Below, in pieces: positions 52,702-61,065 of a stretch of DNA of 64,000 bases. The first letter of the stretch is position 1. Every line of letters begins with the position of its first letter. This stretch comes from Tectiglobus sp965223355 (lineage in GTDB: Bacteria; Pseudomonadota; Alphaproteobacteria; Rhizobiales; Hyphomicrobiaceae): assembly GCA_965223355.1 (NCBI GenBank), contig CBDCWE010000003.1, positions 1,922,001 to 1,986,000 of the forward strand, read 5' to 3'. The notes below the pieces were generated by a model. That model did no database searches and was not told the origin of the DNA. It saw only the letters and a list, made by a program, of their open reading frames with translations. The position numbers were made by a program, and so were the translations under genes.

Positions 52702-53457
52702 TTGTTGCGGAGTACGGCAACGTTGATTGACAACACCAACCCTGCCGCCGGGAGACGGCCGCAAGCAGTGCCGGCAAAGCGCCCGGCATCGATTGAGCCG
52801 GTATCGATTGAGCCGGTATCGATTGAGAATGACGGCGACCTCGAACGCGGTGTGCGTGCACTGCGCGATATGTGCACCGTGATGTGCAAAGTTCACGATG
52901 CAACGGGTCTGCCGCCGCTGCGCAGGACGGCGCCCGGGTTTGAGGGGCTGGCGCGCATCATTGTCGGACAGCAGGTTTCCGTGGCCAGTGCGGCCGCGAT
53001 CTGGGCCCGCTGCAAAGCGCGGATTTCGCCAATGCAAGCGGCGACGGTTCGGCGTCTGGACGATGAAGCATTGAGGTCGGCCGGGCTTTCCCGCCCCAAG
53101 ATCAAAACCCTGCGCGCGGCGGCCGAAGCGGTGGTGCGTGACGGGCTCGACCTCACGGATTTCGGCGCCGCCGATGATGATCAGGTGCGCGCGCGGCTGA
53201 CGGCGATTTCGGGCATCGGACCCTGGACGGCCGACCTCTATCTTCTCGCCTGCCTCGGGCGCCCCGACGTATTTGCAGCAGGTGATCTGGCGCTGCAGGT
53301 TGCAACCCAGCATGCCTTTCAACTCGAACAACGGCCCGGCCGTGACGAGCTTGAGGACATTGCGCAACGCTGGCGACCGTGGCGGGCGGTCGCCGCGCGA
53401 CTGCTGTGGGCCTACTATCGCATCGTGCGGGACCCAAAGTCGGGGATGCCGTTGTAG
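52702..53457 (+). CDS. DNA-3-methyladenine glycosylase II-like (AlkA/HhH-GPD)
   Basis: The enzyme excises alkylated purines in base-excision repair. The HhH-GPD core spans about 80-245. It has APGFEGLARIIVGQQVSVASAAAIWARC, the helix-hairpin-helix with catalytic Asp AISGIGPWTADLYLLACLGRPDVFAAGDLAL, and a C-terminal WRPWRAVAARLLWAYYRI. The N-terminal AlkA beta domain is absent, as in many bacterial short forms. The start is unclear: the frame opens with TTG at 52702 and no strong site is seen. A 15-bp tandem repeat encodes IEPVSIEPVSIE near residue 31. Confidence 0.87.
   Translation: MLRSTATLIDNTNPAAGRRPQAVPAKRPASIEPVSIEPVSIENDGDLERGVRALRDMCTVMCKVHDATGLPPLRRTAPGFEGLARIIVGQQVSVASAAAIWARCKARISPMQAATVRRLDDEALRSAGLSRPKIKTLRAAAEAVVRDGLDLTDFGAADDDQVRARLTAISGIGPWTADLYLLACLGRPDVFAAGDLALQVATQHAFQLEQRPGRDELEDIAQRWRPWRAVAARLLWAYYRIVRDPKSGMPL
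52788..52829 (+). repeat. 15-bp tandem repeat near the AlkA-like start
   Basis: The unit ATCGATTGAGCCGGT occurs twice and is followed by a third partial unit. It encodes IEPVS repeats if the upstream start is used. Confidence 0.85.
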
Positions 53458-53590
53458 GCCCAGTGACAGTCCCGCCGCCGCAATCGGCACGTCATCGAGG
53501 TCTTGATCTTTGCAACGGCGGCGCTGACTGGTTGCATGATCGTCATTCACGCAAGTAGAGTAAGCGAATGTGGACCGAGGGGAGGCGCTC

Positions 53591-54316
53591 GTGGACGACG
53601 ACATCCGATCTGAACTTGCACCAACCGGGGTGCTGCGTGCCGGCATCAACATGTCGAACTTCCTGCTGGTTACCGGCAAGGCCGACAACGGCGATCCGGC
53701 CGGCGTGTCGCCGGACATGGCCAGGGAGGTTGCCGACCGCGCCGGCGTGCCGATCGAATATGTTCGCTATAAGTCGCCGGGGCTACTGGCCGACGCCGCC
53801 GACCTGGACGAATGGGATATCGGCAACATTGGCGCCGAGCCGCAACGGGCGGAGAGGATCGCTTTCACGGCCGCTTACTGCGAAATCGAAGCCACCTATC
53901 TGGTACCTGCCGGCTCCAGCATCCAATCAATGGCGGATGTCGATCAACCGGGGAACCGCATCGCTGTTGCCGGACGGGCAGCCTACGGTCTCTGGCTCGA
54001 ACGCCATATCAGGAACGCCGAACTGGTCAAGACCGCCTCGCTGGATGAAGCACTTGACGTCTTCATGCGCGATAACCTCGAGGTGCTGTCGGGGCTGCGC
54101 CCGCGTCTCATATCGGACGTTGAGAAGATGCCGGGAGCGCGCATCCTTGACGGCCAGTTCGCAGCGGTGCAACAGGCCGTCGGAACGCCGAAGGCGCGAA
54201 CCAAGGCGGCCGCCTGGCTCAAGCAATTCGTCGAGGATGCCAAGGCGTCCGGTTTCGTGCAAAGTCTGATTGACAAGCACAAGGTGGTGGGGCTGTCCGT
54301 GGCCGGGCCTGCTTAA
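53591..54316 (+). CDS. Periplasmic-binding-protein-like (SBP family 3) protein without signal peptide
   Basis: The 241-residue protein has the fold of amino-acid-type solute-binding proteins: GVLRAGINMSNFLLVTGKAD near the start, GVSPDMAREVADRAGVPIEYV, WDIGNIGAEPQRAERIAFTAAYCEIEATYLV and a C-terminal AAAWLKQFVEDAKASGFVQSL. I chose GTG 53591 because GGAGG lies six bases upstream; a GTG at 53570 adds seven residues. Neither start gives a signal peptide, so it is probably cytoplasmic. No permease or ATPase genes adjoin. It may be a leaderless sensor or scavenging protein. Confidence 0.82.
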   Translation: MDDDIRSELAPTGVLRAGINMSNFLLVTGKADNGDPAGVSPDMAREVADRAGVPIEYVRYKSPGLLADAADLDEWDIGNIGAEPQRAERIAFTAAYCEIEATYLVPAGSSIQSMADVDQPGNRIAVAGRAAYGLWLERHIRNAELVKTASLDEALDVFMRDNLEVLSGLRPRLISDVEKMPGARILDGQFAAVQQAVGTPKARTKAAAWLKQFVEDAKASGFVQSLIDKHKVVGLSVAGPA

Positions 54317-54365
54317 GCCGTTCCCCGCCTCAGTCGGGCCGGCACGGTGGACCTGCCTAAGGTCG

Positions 54366-54533
54366 AATCAAGTCTCAGGCTTCCAAAGGGCAAATGCCCT
54401 TTGGCGGGATCGTCAAGGGCGGCGCCCTTAACATGTCGCCGCGTTGCGGCGATCCTTGAGGGGCTTTAAGCCCCTCAAACACCCCGACCAGAGGATGGAT
54501 CCCCTGGACCCCGGACTTGTTCAGAGGGTCCCT
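54366..54533 (+). repeat. Family A multi-hairpin repeat (copy A7)
   Basis: All five hairpins are present with minor changes (AAAGGGCAAATGCCCTTT, GAGGGGCTTTAAGCCCCTC). It is 50 bases after the solute-binding protein stop, in the same orientation. Confidence 0.92.
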
Positions 54534-54698
54534 ATCGGGGACATTAAAATCGGGCAACGCACCGACGGAAATCGGACGGTGCATTGCCAGCGCGCATGCC
54601 TTCACAGATCTGACATCGAAGTTTAGTATGCGGGCTATGCGCGAGTGCGACGTGCGTATCTCCTTTCCAGCGCAACTGGATATTGGGAAGCACGAGAA

Positions 54699-55262
54699 GT
54701 GACAGCAGCATCCTTTCCCAGGCCGGAGAATTCTCCGGCATTGGTCCTCAACGCGGACTTCCGCCCGCTGAGCTATTATCCCCTGTCGCTGTGGAGCTGG
54801 CAGGAGGCGGTGAAGGCGGTATTTCTGGACCGCGTCAACATCGTTTCAGAATACGAGCACTGCGTTCACAGCCCATCATTCGAAATGCGGCTGCCGTCGG
54901 TTGTATCGCTCAAGACCTATGTCAAACCGGCGCTCTATCCGGCGTTCACACGCTTTAACGTATTCCTGAGGGACCGCTTCAGTTGTCAGTATTGTGGCTC
55001 CGACGAGGAATTGACGTTCGACCACGTGGTCCCGAAGTCCCGCGGCGGACAGACGCGATGGGACAACGTCGTCGCGGCCTGTTCACCGTGCAATCTCAGG
55101 AAGGCGAACGCGATGCCGAAGGCCTGCGGCATGTATCCGCAACAAAAGCCTTACCGGCCGACGGTGCACGAGCTGCATCGCAACGGCCGCGCCTTTCCGC
55201 CCAACTACCTGCACGACAGCTGGCTCGACTATCTCTATTGGGATACCGAGCTGGAGCCATAG
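54699..55262 (+). CDS. HNH endonuclease domain protein
   Basis: The 187-residue protein starts at GTG 54699 with GGAAG upstream. The N-terminal half has the segment ALVLNADFRPLSYYPLSLWSWQEAVKAVFLDRV, found in stand-alone HNH proteins of bacteria. The HNH module is CQYCGSDEELTFDHVVPKSRGGQ, then WDNVVAACSPCNLRK, giving two CxxC zinc knuckles and the His-Asn-His residues. It should nick or cut DNA, but its role is unknown; this subtype is widespread in non-mobile contexts. It ends before a predicted terminator. Confidence 0.9.
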   Translation: MTAASFPRPENSPALVLNADFRPLSYYPLSLWSWQEAVKAVFLDRVNIVSEYEHCVHSPSFEMRLPSVVSLKTYVKPALYPAFTRFNVFLRDRFSCQYCGSDEELTFDHVVPKSRGGQTRWDNVVAACSPCNLRKANAMPKACGMYPQQKPYRPTVHELHRNGRAFPPNYLHDSWLDYLYWDTELEP

Positions 55263-55303
55263 GGTGGCGGCAAAGGTACGGGCCGCGGCATCTCAGACTG
55301 ACC

Positions 55304-55332
55304 AACGCGCACCGACCGGGCGCGCGTTTTTT
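55304..55332 (+). terminator. Rho-independent terminator after the HNH gene
   Basis: Arms AACGCGC and GCGCGTT enclose an 11-base loop and are followed by a run of T to TTTTTT. It lies about 40 bases after the HNH stop codon. Confidence 0.8.
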
Positions 55333-55713
55333 GTCAGATGACGGCGCCCATCAATGGGCCTGCCATTCCGTCGGTTGCCGGCCCGAACAACAAGCCGACC
55401 GAAACCGAAGTTGTCATCCTCGGGCTTGTCCCGACGACCCATCGCGCGCCAGGCCGCGCAATTGCGGCGCGCAAATGCGGCATGTGGCACGGCCGTGCTG
55501 GTTACCCGACATCTCTGCGCAGGCGGATAATACCGGCCCGCATAAATATTGATCCGTTTCATGGGTCCCGATGACGAGCACCGCGATGACGGTTGCGAGG
55601 GATTTCGGTCGGCACCGACCTTGACCGGCGTTGCAGACAGATTGGGATGACAATCGTGCGGGATGGAACGTAGTGTGTCGGCAACGAGAATTCTTTGACC
55701 AGGACAACACATC
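55333..55713. other. Intergenic region with a family C copy, upstream of the SMP-30 gene
   Basis: It has no credible gene. It contains family C copy C3 at 55527 and the presumed promoter of the SMP-30 gene. Confidence 0.5.
55527..55568 (-). repeat. Family C end (copy C3)
   Basis: ATAATACCGGCCCGCATAAA, TATTGATCCGTTTCATGGGTCC, is 40 bases of close match to C1 and C2 in reverse. No second end is evident nearby. Confidence 0.8.
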
Positions 55714-56694
55714 ATGGACCTCACCGAGCCCACCTCGCATGCAAAAACGGCCGGCTGGCGCGATCATCCGCGCTATCCCGATCCGCTGATCGAAACCCTC
55801 GATGCGCGGTTCGACGCGCTCAGGGTCGGTTCTGCCGCGGTGGAGCGGCTCTATACCGGTTGCCGCTGGTCGGAGGGCCCGGTGTGGTTTGGTGACGGGC
55901 GATATCTGCTGTGGAGCGACATTCCCAACAATCGTATTCTCAAATGGGAAGAGGAAACCGGCGCCGTCAGTGTTTTCCGCAAGCCGTCGGACTTCTCGAA
56001 TGGCAACACGCGGGACCGGCAGGGGCGGCTGGTTTCCTGTCAGCATGGTGAGCGCCGCGTGGTGCGCACCGAGCACGACGGGACGATAACCGTGTTGATG
56101 GATGCCTACCAAGGCAAACGGCTCAATTCGCCGAACGACGTCGTCGTGAAATCCGACGGCAGCGTGTGGTTCACGGATCCCGCCTTCGGTATTCTCGGCA
56201 ACTACGAAGGCCATAAATCGGAGCCCGAGCTTGCGCAGTACGTCTATTGCTTCAACCCCGACATCGGCGATGCGGTCGTGGTTTGCGATGATGTGTTGGG
56301 CCCGAACGGGCTCGCTTTTTCACCCGATGAAAAGATCCTCTATGTCGTCGAATCGCGCGGCGTGCCGACCAAGAAAATCCTCGCCTATGACGTTGGCGCC
56401 GATGGCCGGACGTTGACAAACAAGCGCACCCTGATCGATGCCGAAGGTGGCTCGCCCGACGGATTTCGCGTCGACATTGACGGCAACCTATGGTGCGGCT
56501 GGGGCATGGGCTCGCCTGAACTGGACGGCGTCCACGTGTTTGCGCCCGACGGTACCAGGATTGGCCGCATCTCACTGCCGGAACGCTGCGCCAACGTCTG
56601 CTTCGGCGGCCTCAAACGCAACCGTCTGTTCATGGCGGCGAGCCAGTCGCTCTACGCCCTCTACGTCAACACCCAGGGCGTGGCCGGCGGCTAG
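55714..56694 (+). CDS. SMP-30/gluconolactonase family protein
   Basis: The 326-residue beta-propeller hydrolase has the metal-binding residues of the family: Glu in CRWSEGPVWFGDGRYLLWSD, Asn in RLNSPNDVVVKSDGSVWFTDP, Asn in LGPNGLAFSPDEK and Asp in GGSPDGFRVDIDGNLWCGW. It should open sugar lactones such as gluconolactone, although substrates vary. No signal peptide is seen. The ATG at 55714 is used. Its TAG stop is supplied by the start of repeat B8. Confidence 0.92.
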   Translation: MDLTEPTSHAKTAGWRDHPRYPDPLIETLDARFDALRVGSAAVERLYTGCRWSEGPVWFGDGRYLLWSDIPNNRILKWEEETGAVSVFRKPSDFSNGNTRDRQGRLVSCQHGERRVVRTEHDGTITVLMDAYQGKRLNSPNDVVVKSDGSVWFTDPAFGILGNYEGHKSEPELAQYVYCFNPDIGDAVVVCDDVLGPNGLAFSPDEKILYVVESRGVPTKKILAYDVGADGRTLTNKRTLIDAEGGSPDGFRVDIDGNLWCGWGMGSPELDGVHVFAPDGTRIGRISLPERCANVCFGGLKRNRLFMAASQSLYALYVNTQGVAGG

Positions 56695-56774
56695 AGCAAC
56701 CTGCCTTTATTCGGAATCGGAACGATCCTGAATAAAGGCAGAAAGTTGCTCGCCTCTAAAGCACGATGATCTAG
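56691..56774. repeat. Family B element, short form (copy B8)
   Basis: It matches B7 almost exactly: CTAGAGCAACCTGCC, the first hairpin and GCACGATGATCTAG. It starts at the SMP-30 stop codon. Confidence 0.94.
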
Positions 56775-56874
56775 AGCCTTTCGAAGTTGGGGTGCCTCCG
56801 AACAAGTCTGAACGACCGGGAGCATAGCTGACAGTTTGAACCAGGAACATGTCTGACACGATTGCTGTTTTGTT

Positions 56875-57141
56875 TTGTTCGGTTTCGCCGATTGGCTGCG
56901 CGACATAATCTGGGAGCAGGGCGGATGGGCGAACATTGCCTCGCGTGCAGGACGCAAAGAACCCGCCTGGTCCAGCCCGAGCCTTCACAAGAAGCGCAAC
57001 CTCGTCGAACGCTTCTTCAATAAACTCAAATTCGTCCGACGTATTGCGACGCGCCACGACAAACTCGGTCGCAACTTCCTTGCGATCGTCAAGCTCGCAG
57101 CAACACGCTTGCGACTACGCGCTTATCAGCCTACAGCCTAA
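56875..57141 (+). pseudogene. C-terminal fragment of an IS5-family (IS427-like) transposase
   Basis: About 85 residues match the end of IS5-family transposases: LRDIIWEQGGWANIASRAGR, then KKRNLVERFFNKLKFVRRIATRHDKL with the last catalytic Glu, and FLAIVKLAATRLRLRAY. The N-terminal two catalytic Asp regions are absent and no terminal repeats are seen, so this is an inactive remnant. It lies between the SMP-30 gene and infC. Confidence 0.87.
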
Positions 57142-57236
57142 AGCATCTATAGAAAAATGTGAATCAGGGGATTCCCTTTTTTATCGAACAATGGTTCCGA
57201 TAGGTCATCGGGGATGTGCCTATGGAGCATCCGACC

Positions 57237-57776
57237 TCAGCGCGGCGCCAACACCATAACCATCTGACGGCCTTCCAGGCGTGGCTCCGACTCGACCTTG
57301 GCGATCTCGTCGATGTCGCTCTTCACGCGCAGCAAAAGTTCGCGCCCGATCTGCTGATGGGCCATCTCGCGACCGCGGAACCGCAGCGTCACCTTAACCT
57401 TGTCGCCCTCATCGAAAAATCGCTTCATCGACCGCATTTTCACGTCGTAATCGTGATTGTCGATGTTGGGGCGCATCTTGATTTCTTTGACTTCGACGGT
57501 CTTCTGCTTCTTGCGCGCCTCGGCCGCCTTCTTTTGTTCCTGGTACTTGAACTTACCGTAGTCCAGGATCTTACAAACCGGCGGATTGGCGTCCGGCGAA
57601 ACCTCAACGAGGTCCAGTCCGCTGCCACTGGCCATTTCCATCGCCGCATCAATGCCAACGACGCCCCGGTTCTGACCTTCTGAATCAATAAGTCTAACTT
57701 CACGGACCCGAATTGCGTCATTGACGCGCGGGCCGGTTTGTTCCCGCTCAGGCGGGCCACGAAATGGTCGGCGGAT
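57237..57776 (-). CDS. infC: Translation initiation factor IF-3, apparent ATC start
   Basis: IF-3 binds the 30S subunit and enforces correct start-codon choice. The 179-residue protein has the N-domain (GPRVNDAIRVREVRLIDSEGQNRGVV and DANPPVCKILDYGKFKYQEQKK) and the C-domain (VKEIKMRPNIDNHDYDVKMRS, then KVTLRFRGREMAHQQIG). No ATG or GTG lies at the expected N-terminus, but an ATC at 57776 has AGGAG eight bases upstream and begins (M)RRPFRGPP, typical of alphaproteobacterial IF-3. Rare ATT/ATC/ATA starts are known for infC and allow IF-3 to limit its own synthesis. A TTG at 57827 is the alternative. rpmI and rplT do not follow. Confidence 0.93.
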   Translation of the reverse strand: MRRPFRGPPEREQTGPRVNDAIRVREVRLIDSEGQNRGVVGIDAAMEMASGSGLDLVEVSPDANPPVCKILDYGKFKYQEQKKAAEARKKQKTVEVKEIKMRPNIDNHDYDVKMRSMKRFFDEGDKVKVTLRFRGREMAHQQIGRELLLRVKSDIDEIAKVESEPRLEGRQMVMVLAPR

Positions 57777-57898
57777 GGTTTGGTCTCCTCTATGACTTCT
57801 GGCGATGGTGAACAATGACTGAACCAACAGTCAAACGCCGCTCGTCCTGTCGGCTGAACGGGCGCATCAATTGTAGATTGATAGAATCGTGCCCGAAG

Positions 57899-59119
57899 TC
57901 AAGAAAATCCGGGCCGTTTTGCAGCACCGCCAGCCTCAGAAAATCGGCTACGCAGACGACATCCTAACAATTCATCGTAAACGTCAAGTGTTTGGCGCTT
58001 CATGTCTTCCAACGTGAAATGGCGCTCGACATGGGCAATGCCACGCCGGCCCATTGCGCTCCGTTGCGCCTGCGACATGGTGAGGGCCTGTTGCAGACAG
58101 TCGGCAAGTTCTTGAACGTTGCCGGCTTCGATCAGCCAGCCGGTCGTCTGATCGGCGTCGACATCCGGCGCTGCCAGGACGGTCTCGGGCGGTGCGCCGA
58201 GCCGGGTCGCGATCACCGGACAGCCAAGCGCTTGAGATTCGGCGGCGGCTCTGCCGAAGGCTTCGGGTTCGGTCGAAGCGACAATGCTCAACTCTGCAGC
58301 AGCAAACGCGGCCGCCATATCACTGACATGCCCGACCAACCTGATCCGACCATCGAGCCCGCCGCGCGCGATGTCCCCCAAAAGCTGTTCACGATAGGCC
58401 GAGCGGCCCTGCGCGTCACCGGCAAGGACGATGACCGCCGCACCGAGCGCCCCGCGCTGCAGCAGTTCGCCGGCCGCTGCCACGACCACCCGTTGGCCCT
58501 TCCAATCGCTCAACCGTGCCGCCTGCAGGACCACGCGATCACCGGCGGCGACCTGCCAGTCCCGACGCACCGCATCAATCCGCGACTGCGCGACGGCATC
58601 GCGCCGAAATGCGCCATCAACACCGCGGTAGATGACCCTGAGCCGGTCGGCCGGTGTGGCGTAACGGCGCTGGATCAATGCCGCCGTAAACCGCGAGTTG
58701 GCAATAACAATGTCGCCGCGCGCCATGACGCCGTTATAGAAGCGCTTTACAGCGCTCGCCTCACTATAGGCGCCGTGATAGGTGGTCACCAGCGCACGGC
58801 CGAGCGTGCGCGCCGCCCACAACGCGCTCCAGGCCGGCGCCCGGCTGCGAGCATGCAGGAGCGCGATGTTCTGGTCCCGTGCGAGCGCCACCAGCCGGCC
58901 CGTGTTGAACATCATTCGCAGTGGATTTTTGGTTGCAACCGGCATATGCACGATTTCGACACCGTGCGCCCGCGCCTGCGCTTCCAACCGCCCGCCTTCG
59001 GTCGCAATCAGCGCCCTGCCGCCCGCGCGCACGACGGCTTCGCTGATTTCGATCGCCGATAACTCCGCACCGCCGGTCTCAAGGCGCGGCACAATTTGCA
59101 AAATTGTCGGATGTGTCAT
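57899..59119 (-). CDS. Glycosyltransferase family 4 (GT-B fold)
   Basis: The 406-residue protein has the GT4 layout. The N-terminal acceptor domain begins ILQIVPRLETGGAELSAIEISEA. The C-terminal nucleotide-sugar domain has VIYRGVDGAF, VLQAARLSDWKGQRVVV and the EX7E motif in STEPEAFGRAAAESQALGCPVIATRLGAPPE. It probably adds a sugar to lipopolysaccharide or an exopolysaccharide at the cytoplasmic membrane. I use the ATG at 59119; one four codons upstream is possible. It is divergent from the hydrolase gene at 59158. Confidence 0.91.
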   Translation of the reverse strand: MTHPTILQIVPRLETGGAELSAIEISEAVVRAGGRALIATEGGRLEAQARAHGVEIVHMPVATKNPLRMMFNTGRLVALARDQNIALLHARSRAPAWSALWAARTLGRALVTTYHGAYSEASAVKRFYNGVMARGDIVIANSRFTAALIQRRYATPADRLRVIYRGVDGAFRRDAVAQSRIDAVRRDWQVAAGDRVVLQAARLSDWKGQRVVVAAAGELLQRGALGAAVIVLAGDAQGRSAYREQLLGDIARGGLDGRIRLVGHVSDMAAAFAAAELSIVASTEPEAFGRAAAESQALGCPVIATRLGAPPETVLAAPDVDADQTTGWLIEAGNVQELADCLQQALTMSQAQRSAMGRRGIAHVERHFTLEDMKRQTLDVYDELLGCRLRSRFSEAGGAAKRPGFS

Positions 59120-59157
59120 GATTGGGTTCACGATTGAGGCACTGCCAGGCTGATAGG

Positions 59158-59949
59158 ATGAAAGTACGAGAACCGCAATTCATTGCCGTCGGCTGTGGCG
59201 ATCAGGCCCGCCAGATCGCCTACCTCCGGCATGCGGGTGCGAACCCGGGCTTGGTCTGGCTGCAAGGCTTCAAATCGGACATGATTTCGCTCAAGGCCTG
59301 CGCACTCGCGGACTGGGCAAGCGCGTCCGGCCGCGGCCTGCTGCGCTTCGACTATTCGGGCCACGGCTTGTCAAGCGGCCGTTTCGAAGACGGCACGTTG
59401 AGCCGCTGGTGCGAAGAAACCGAAACCGTCTTTCGCAACCTGACGAGCGGCAGCCAGATCGTGATCGGTTCCAGTATGGGCGGCAACATCGCGCTGTTGT
59501 TGTTGCGCCGATTGCTGGCCCGTGATCCCGGCGAAGCGGAACGAATTGGTGCCCTCATCCTGATTGCGCCTGCCTGGGACATGACGGAGGAGCTGATGTG
59601 GGCGCGGTTTCCCGAGCCGGCCCGCGAAGCGATCTGCAGGGACGGTGTCTGGTATCGACCGTCTCGCTATGGTGATGCGCCCTATCCAATCACCCGCGGC
59701 CTGATCGAAGATGGTCGCCGCAATCTGCTCGGCATCACCCGGTGGCGGCCCGGCCGGCCGGTCCACATCATCCACGGTCGCGCGGATCCGGACGTGCCGT
59801 TTTCACATTCCGAGCGCTTGATCGAGATTCTCGACGGCAGCAACATTCGGTTAACCGCAATACCCGACGGCGATCACCGCCTGTCCCGCCGGCAAGATTT
59901 GGACATCTTACTGGCAATCGTCGCACGCACCACGGCACTTTGTTCTTGA
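59158..59949 (+). CDS. Alpha/beta hydrolase
   Basis: The 263-residue serine hydrolase has LVWLQGFKSDMISLKACALADWA, LRFDYSGHGLSSGRFEDGTLSRW and the nucleophile elbow VIGSSMGGNIAL with Ser near residue 113. The acid is probably in HGRADPDVPFSHSERL and the His in PDGDHRLSRRQDLD. This resembles palmitoyl-thioesterase (ABHD10)-like and carboxylesterase proteins of alphaproteobacteria. The substrate is unknown. The start ATG 59158 is only about 40 bases from the divergent glycosyltransferase start. Confidence 0.88.
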   Translation: MKVREPQFIAVGCGDQARQIAYLRHAGANPGLVWLQGFKSDMISLKACALADWASASGRGLLRFDYSGHGLSSGRFEDGTLSRWCEETETVFRNLTSGSQIVIGSSMGGNIALLLLRRLLARDPGEAERIGALILIAPAWDMTEELMWARFPEPAREAICRDGVWYRPSRYGDAPYPITRGLIEDGRRNLLGITRWRPGRPVHIIHGRADPDVPFSHSERLIEILDGSNIRLTAIPDGDHRLSRRQDLDILLAIVARTTALCS

Positions 59950-60076
59950 AGTCATTTCGCAGCGCACCATATCCTCACGCAATGGAGCAAAGCGGTGCCC
60001 GGTCGGGGCCGCAGGTGCATTGCGCGTCGCGGTTCACCATGCTCGGCCAAGTCGCTTTGTTGAGGACTTAAACACC

Positions 60077-60502
60077 ATGTCCCGCATGTCCATGCTGTCC
60101 AGCCCGCTATTGCTCGGCTTCGAGGAGATTGAACGTCTCGTCGACCGTGTCGGCAAGGGCGGTGGCGATGGCTACCCCCCCTATAACATCGAACGCCTTG
60201 ATAAGTCCGCCAACGAACCGGAGCGGTTGCGGATCACGTTGGCCGTCGCCGGCTTCAGCCGCGATCAGCTTGATATCACGGTCGAGGACAGCCAGCTCAT
60301 CGTCCGTGGCCAACAGCAGCCCGAAGCGGACCGCTCCTACCTCTACCGCGGCATTGCCACGCGCAAGTTTCAGCGCACGTTCGTTCTCGCCGAGGGCATC
60401 GAAGTGCGGTCTGCCGATCTTGAAAATGGTCTGTTGTCGATCGACCTCGTTCGCCTCGAACCGGAGCGTCACGTCAGGCGTATCGAAATTGGCGCAGGCT
60501 AG
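60077..60502 (+). CDS. Hsp20 small heat shock protein (IbpA-like)
   Basis: This ATP-independent chaperone holds unfolding proteins. The 141-residue protein has an N-terminal arm (MSMLSSPLLLGFEEIERLVDRV) and the alpha-crystallin domain at about 38-135, with YPPYNIERL, RITLAVAGFSRDQLDITVED, LYRGIATRKFQRTFVLAEGIEVRSADLENGLLSIDL in sequence and a C-terminal tail. The DUF1150 gene follows 145 bases downstream, the usual alphaproteobacterial neighbour. A heat-shock promoter would lie in 59950-60076, but I cannot point to a clear one. Confidence 0.94.
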   Translation: MSRMSMLSSPLLLGFEEIERLVDRVGKGGGDGYPPYNIERLDKSANEPERLRITLAVAGFSRDQLDITVEDSQLIVRGQQQPEADRSYLYRGIATRKFQRTFVLAEGIEVRSADLENGLLSIDLVRLEPERHVRRIEIGAG

Positions 60503-60647
60503 CACCAATCGCGATTGCGTGTATGGCCAATTGTGACGAATCAGCCGACCATGGCAGCGGTTGCACCTGTGCTCGCTTAGGCATCGGGGAGGGGGAGAGC
60601 AGACTGCTTGACGACGCGGTCAGCTTTAACACGCGAAGGAGGGCATC

Positions 60648-60941
60648 ATGTCTGATGCGCCGAATGCTCAGAAACTCGGCTACGAAGAGGACATCGTTCG
60701 CGCACCAATCATGTCGGACCAGGAATTCGCCGAGCTTGGCGAGGGCGAGTGGGCCTACATCAAATCCTTGACGTCGGAGGAAGCTCAGGAAGCCTATCCG
60801 ACCGTCGAACAACTTCCCGCCGGCATTCACATCTACGCGCTGCACAGCGCCGACGGTTCCCCGATCGCATTGACGGACGACAAAGGGGTGGCGATCGAGC
60901 AGGCCATGGGCGATGAGTTGGAGATCGCCTCTTTGCACTGA
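60648..60941 (+). CDS. DUF1150 family protein
   Basis: The 97-residue cytoplasmic acidic protein matches DUF1150: the motif GEWAYIKSLTSEEAQEAYP near residue 35-55, then LPAGIHIYALHSADGSPIALTDDK. Its function is unknown. It regularly follows Hsp20 genes in alphaproteobacteria, as here, suggesting a shared stress role. GGAGG precedes the ATG at 60648. Confidence 0.9.
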   Translation: MSDAPNAQKLGYEEDIVRAPIMSDQEFAELGEGEWAYIKSLTSEEAQEAYPTVEQLPAGIHIYALHSADGSPIALTDDKGVAIEQAMGDELEIASLH

Positions 60942-61065
60942 GCCGGTCGCCAGTCAGGCACTATCATCTGCCTTGCACAAAACATCTGATGACCGGCGGG
61001 CGTGCCGTGGTCGTAGCGCACCGGTTTGCATTCAACGCAATTGATCAACGCCGGTATCAACAGGT

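Noticed and set aside
57216..57683. Plus-strand frame opposite infC
   Set aside because: It is antisense to highly conserved IF-3 sequence and is explained as a shadow.
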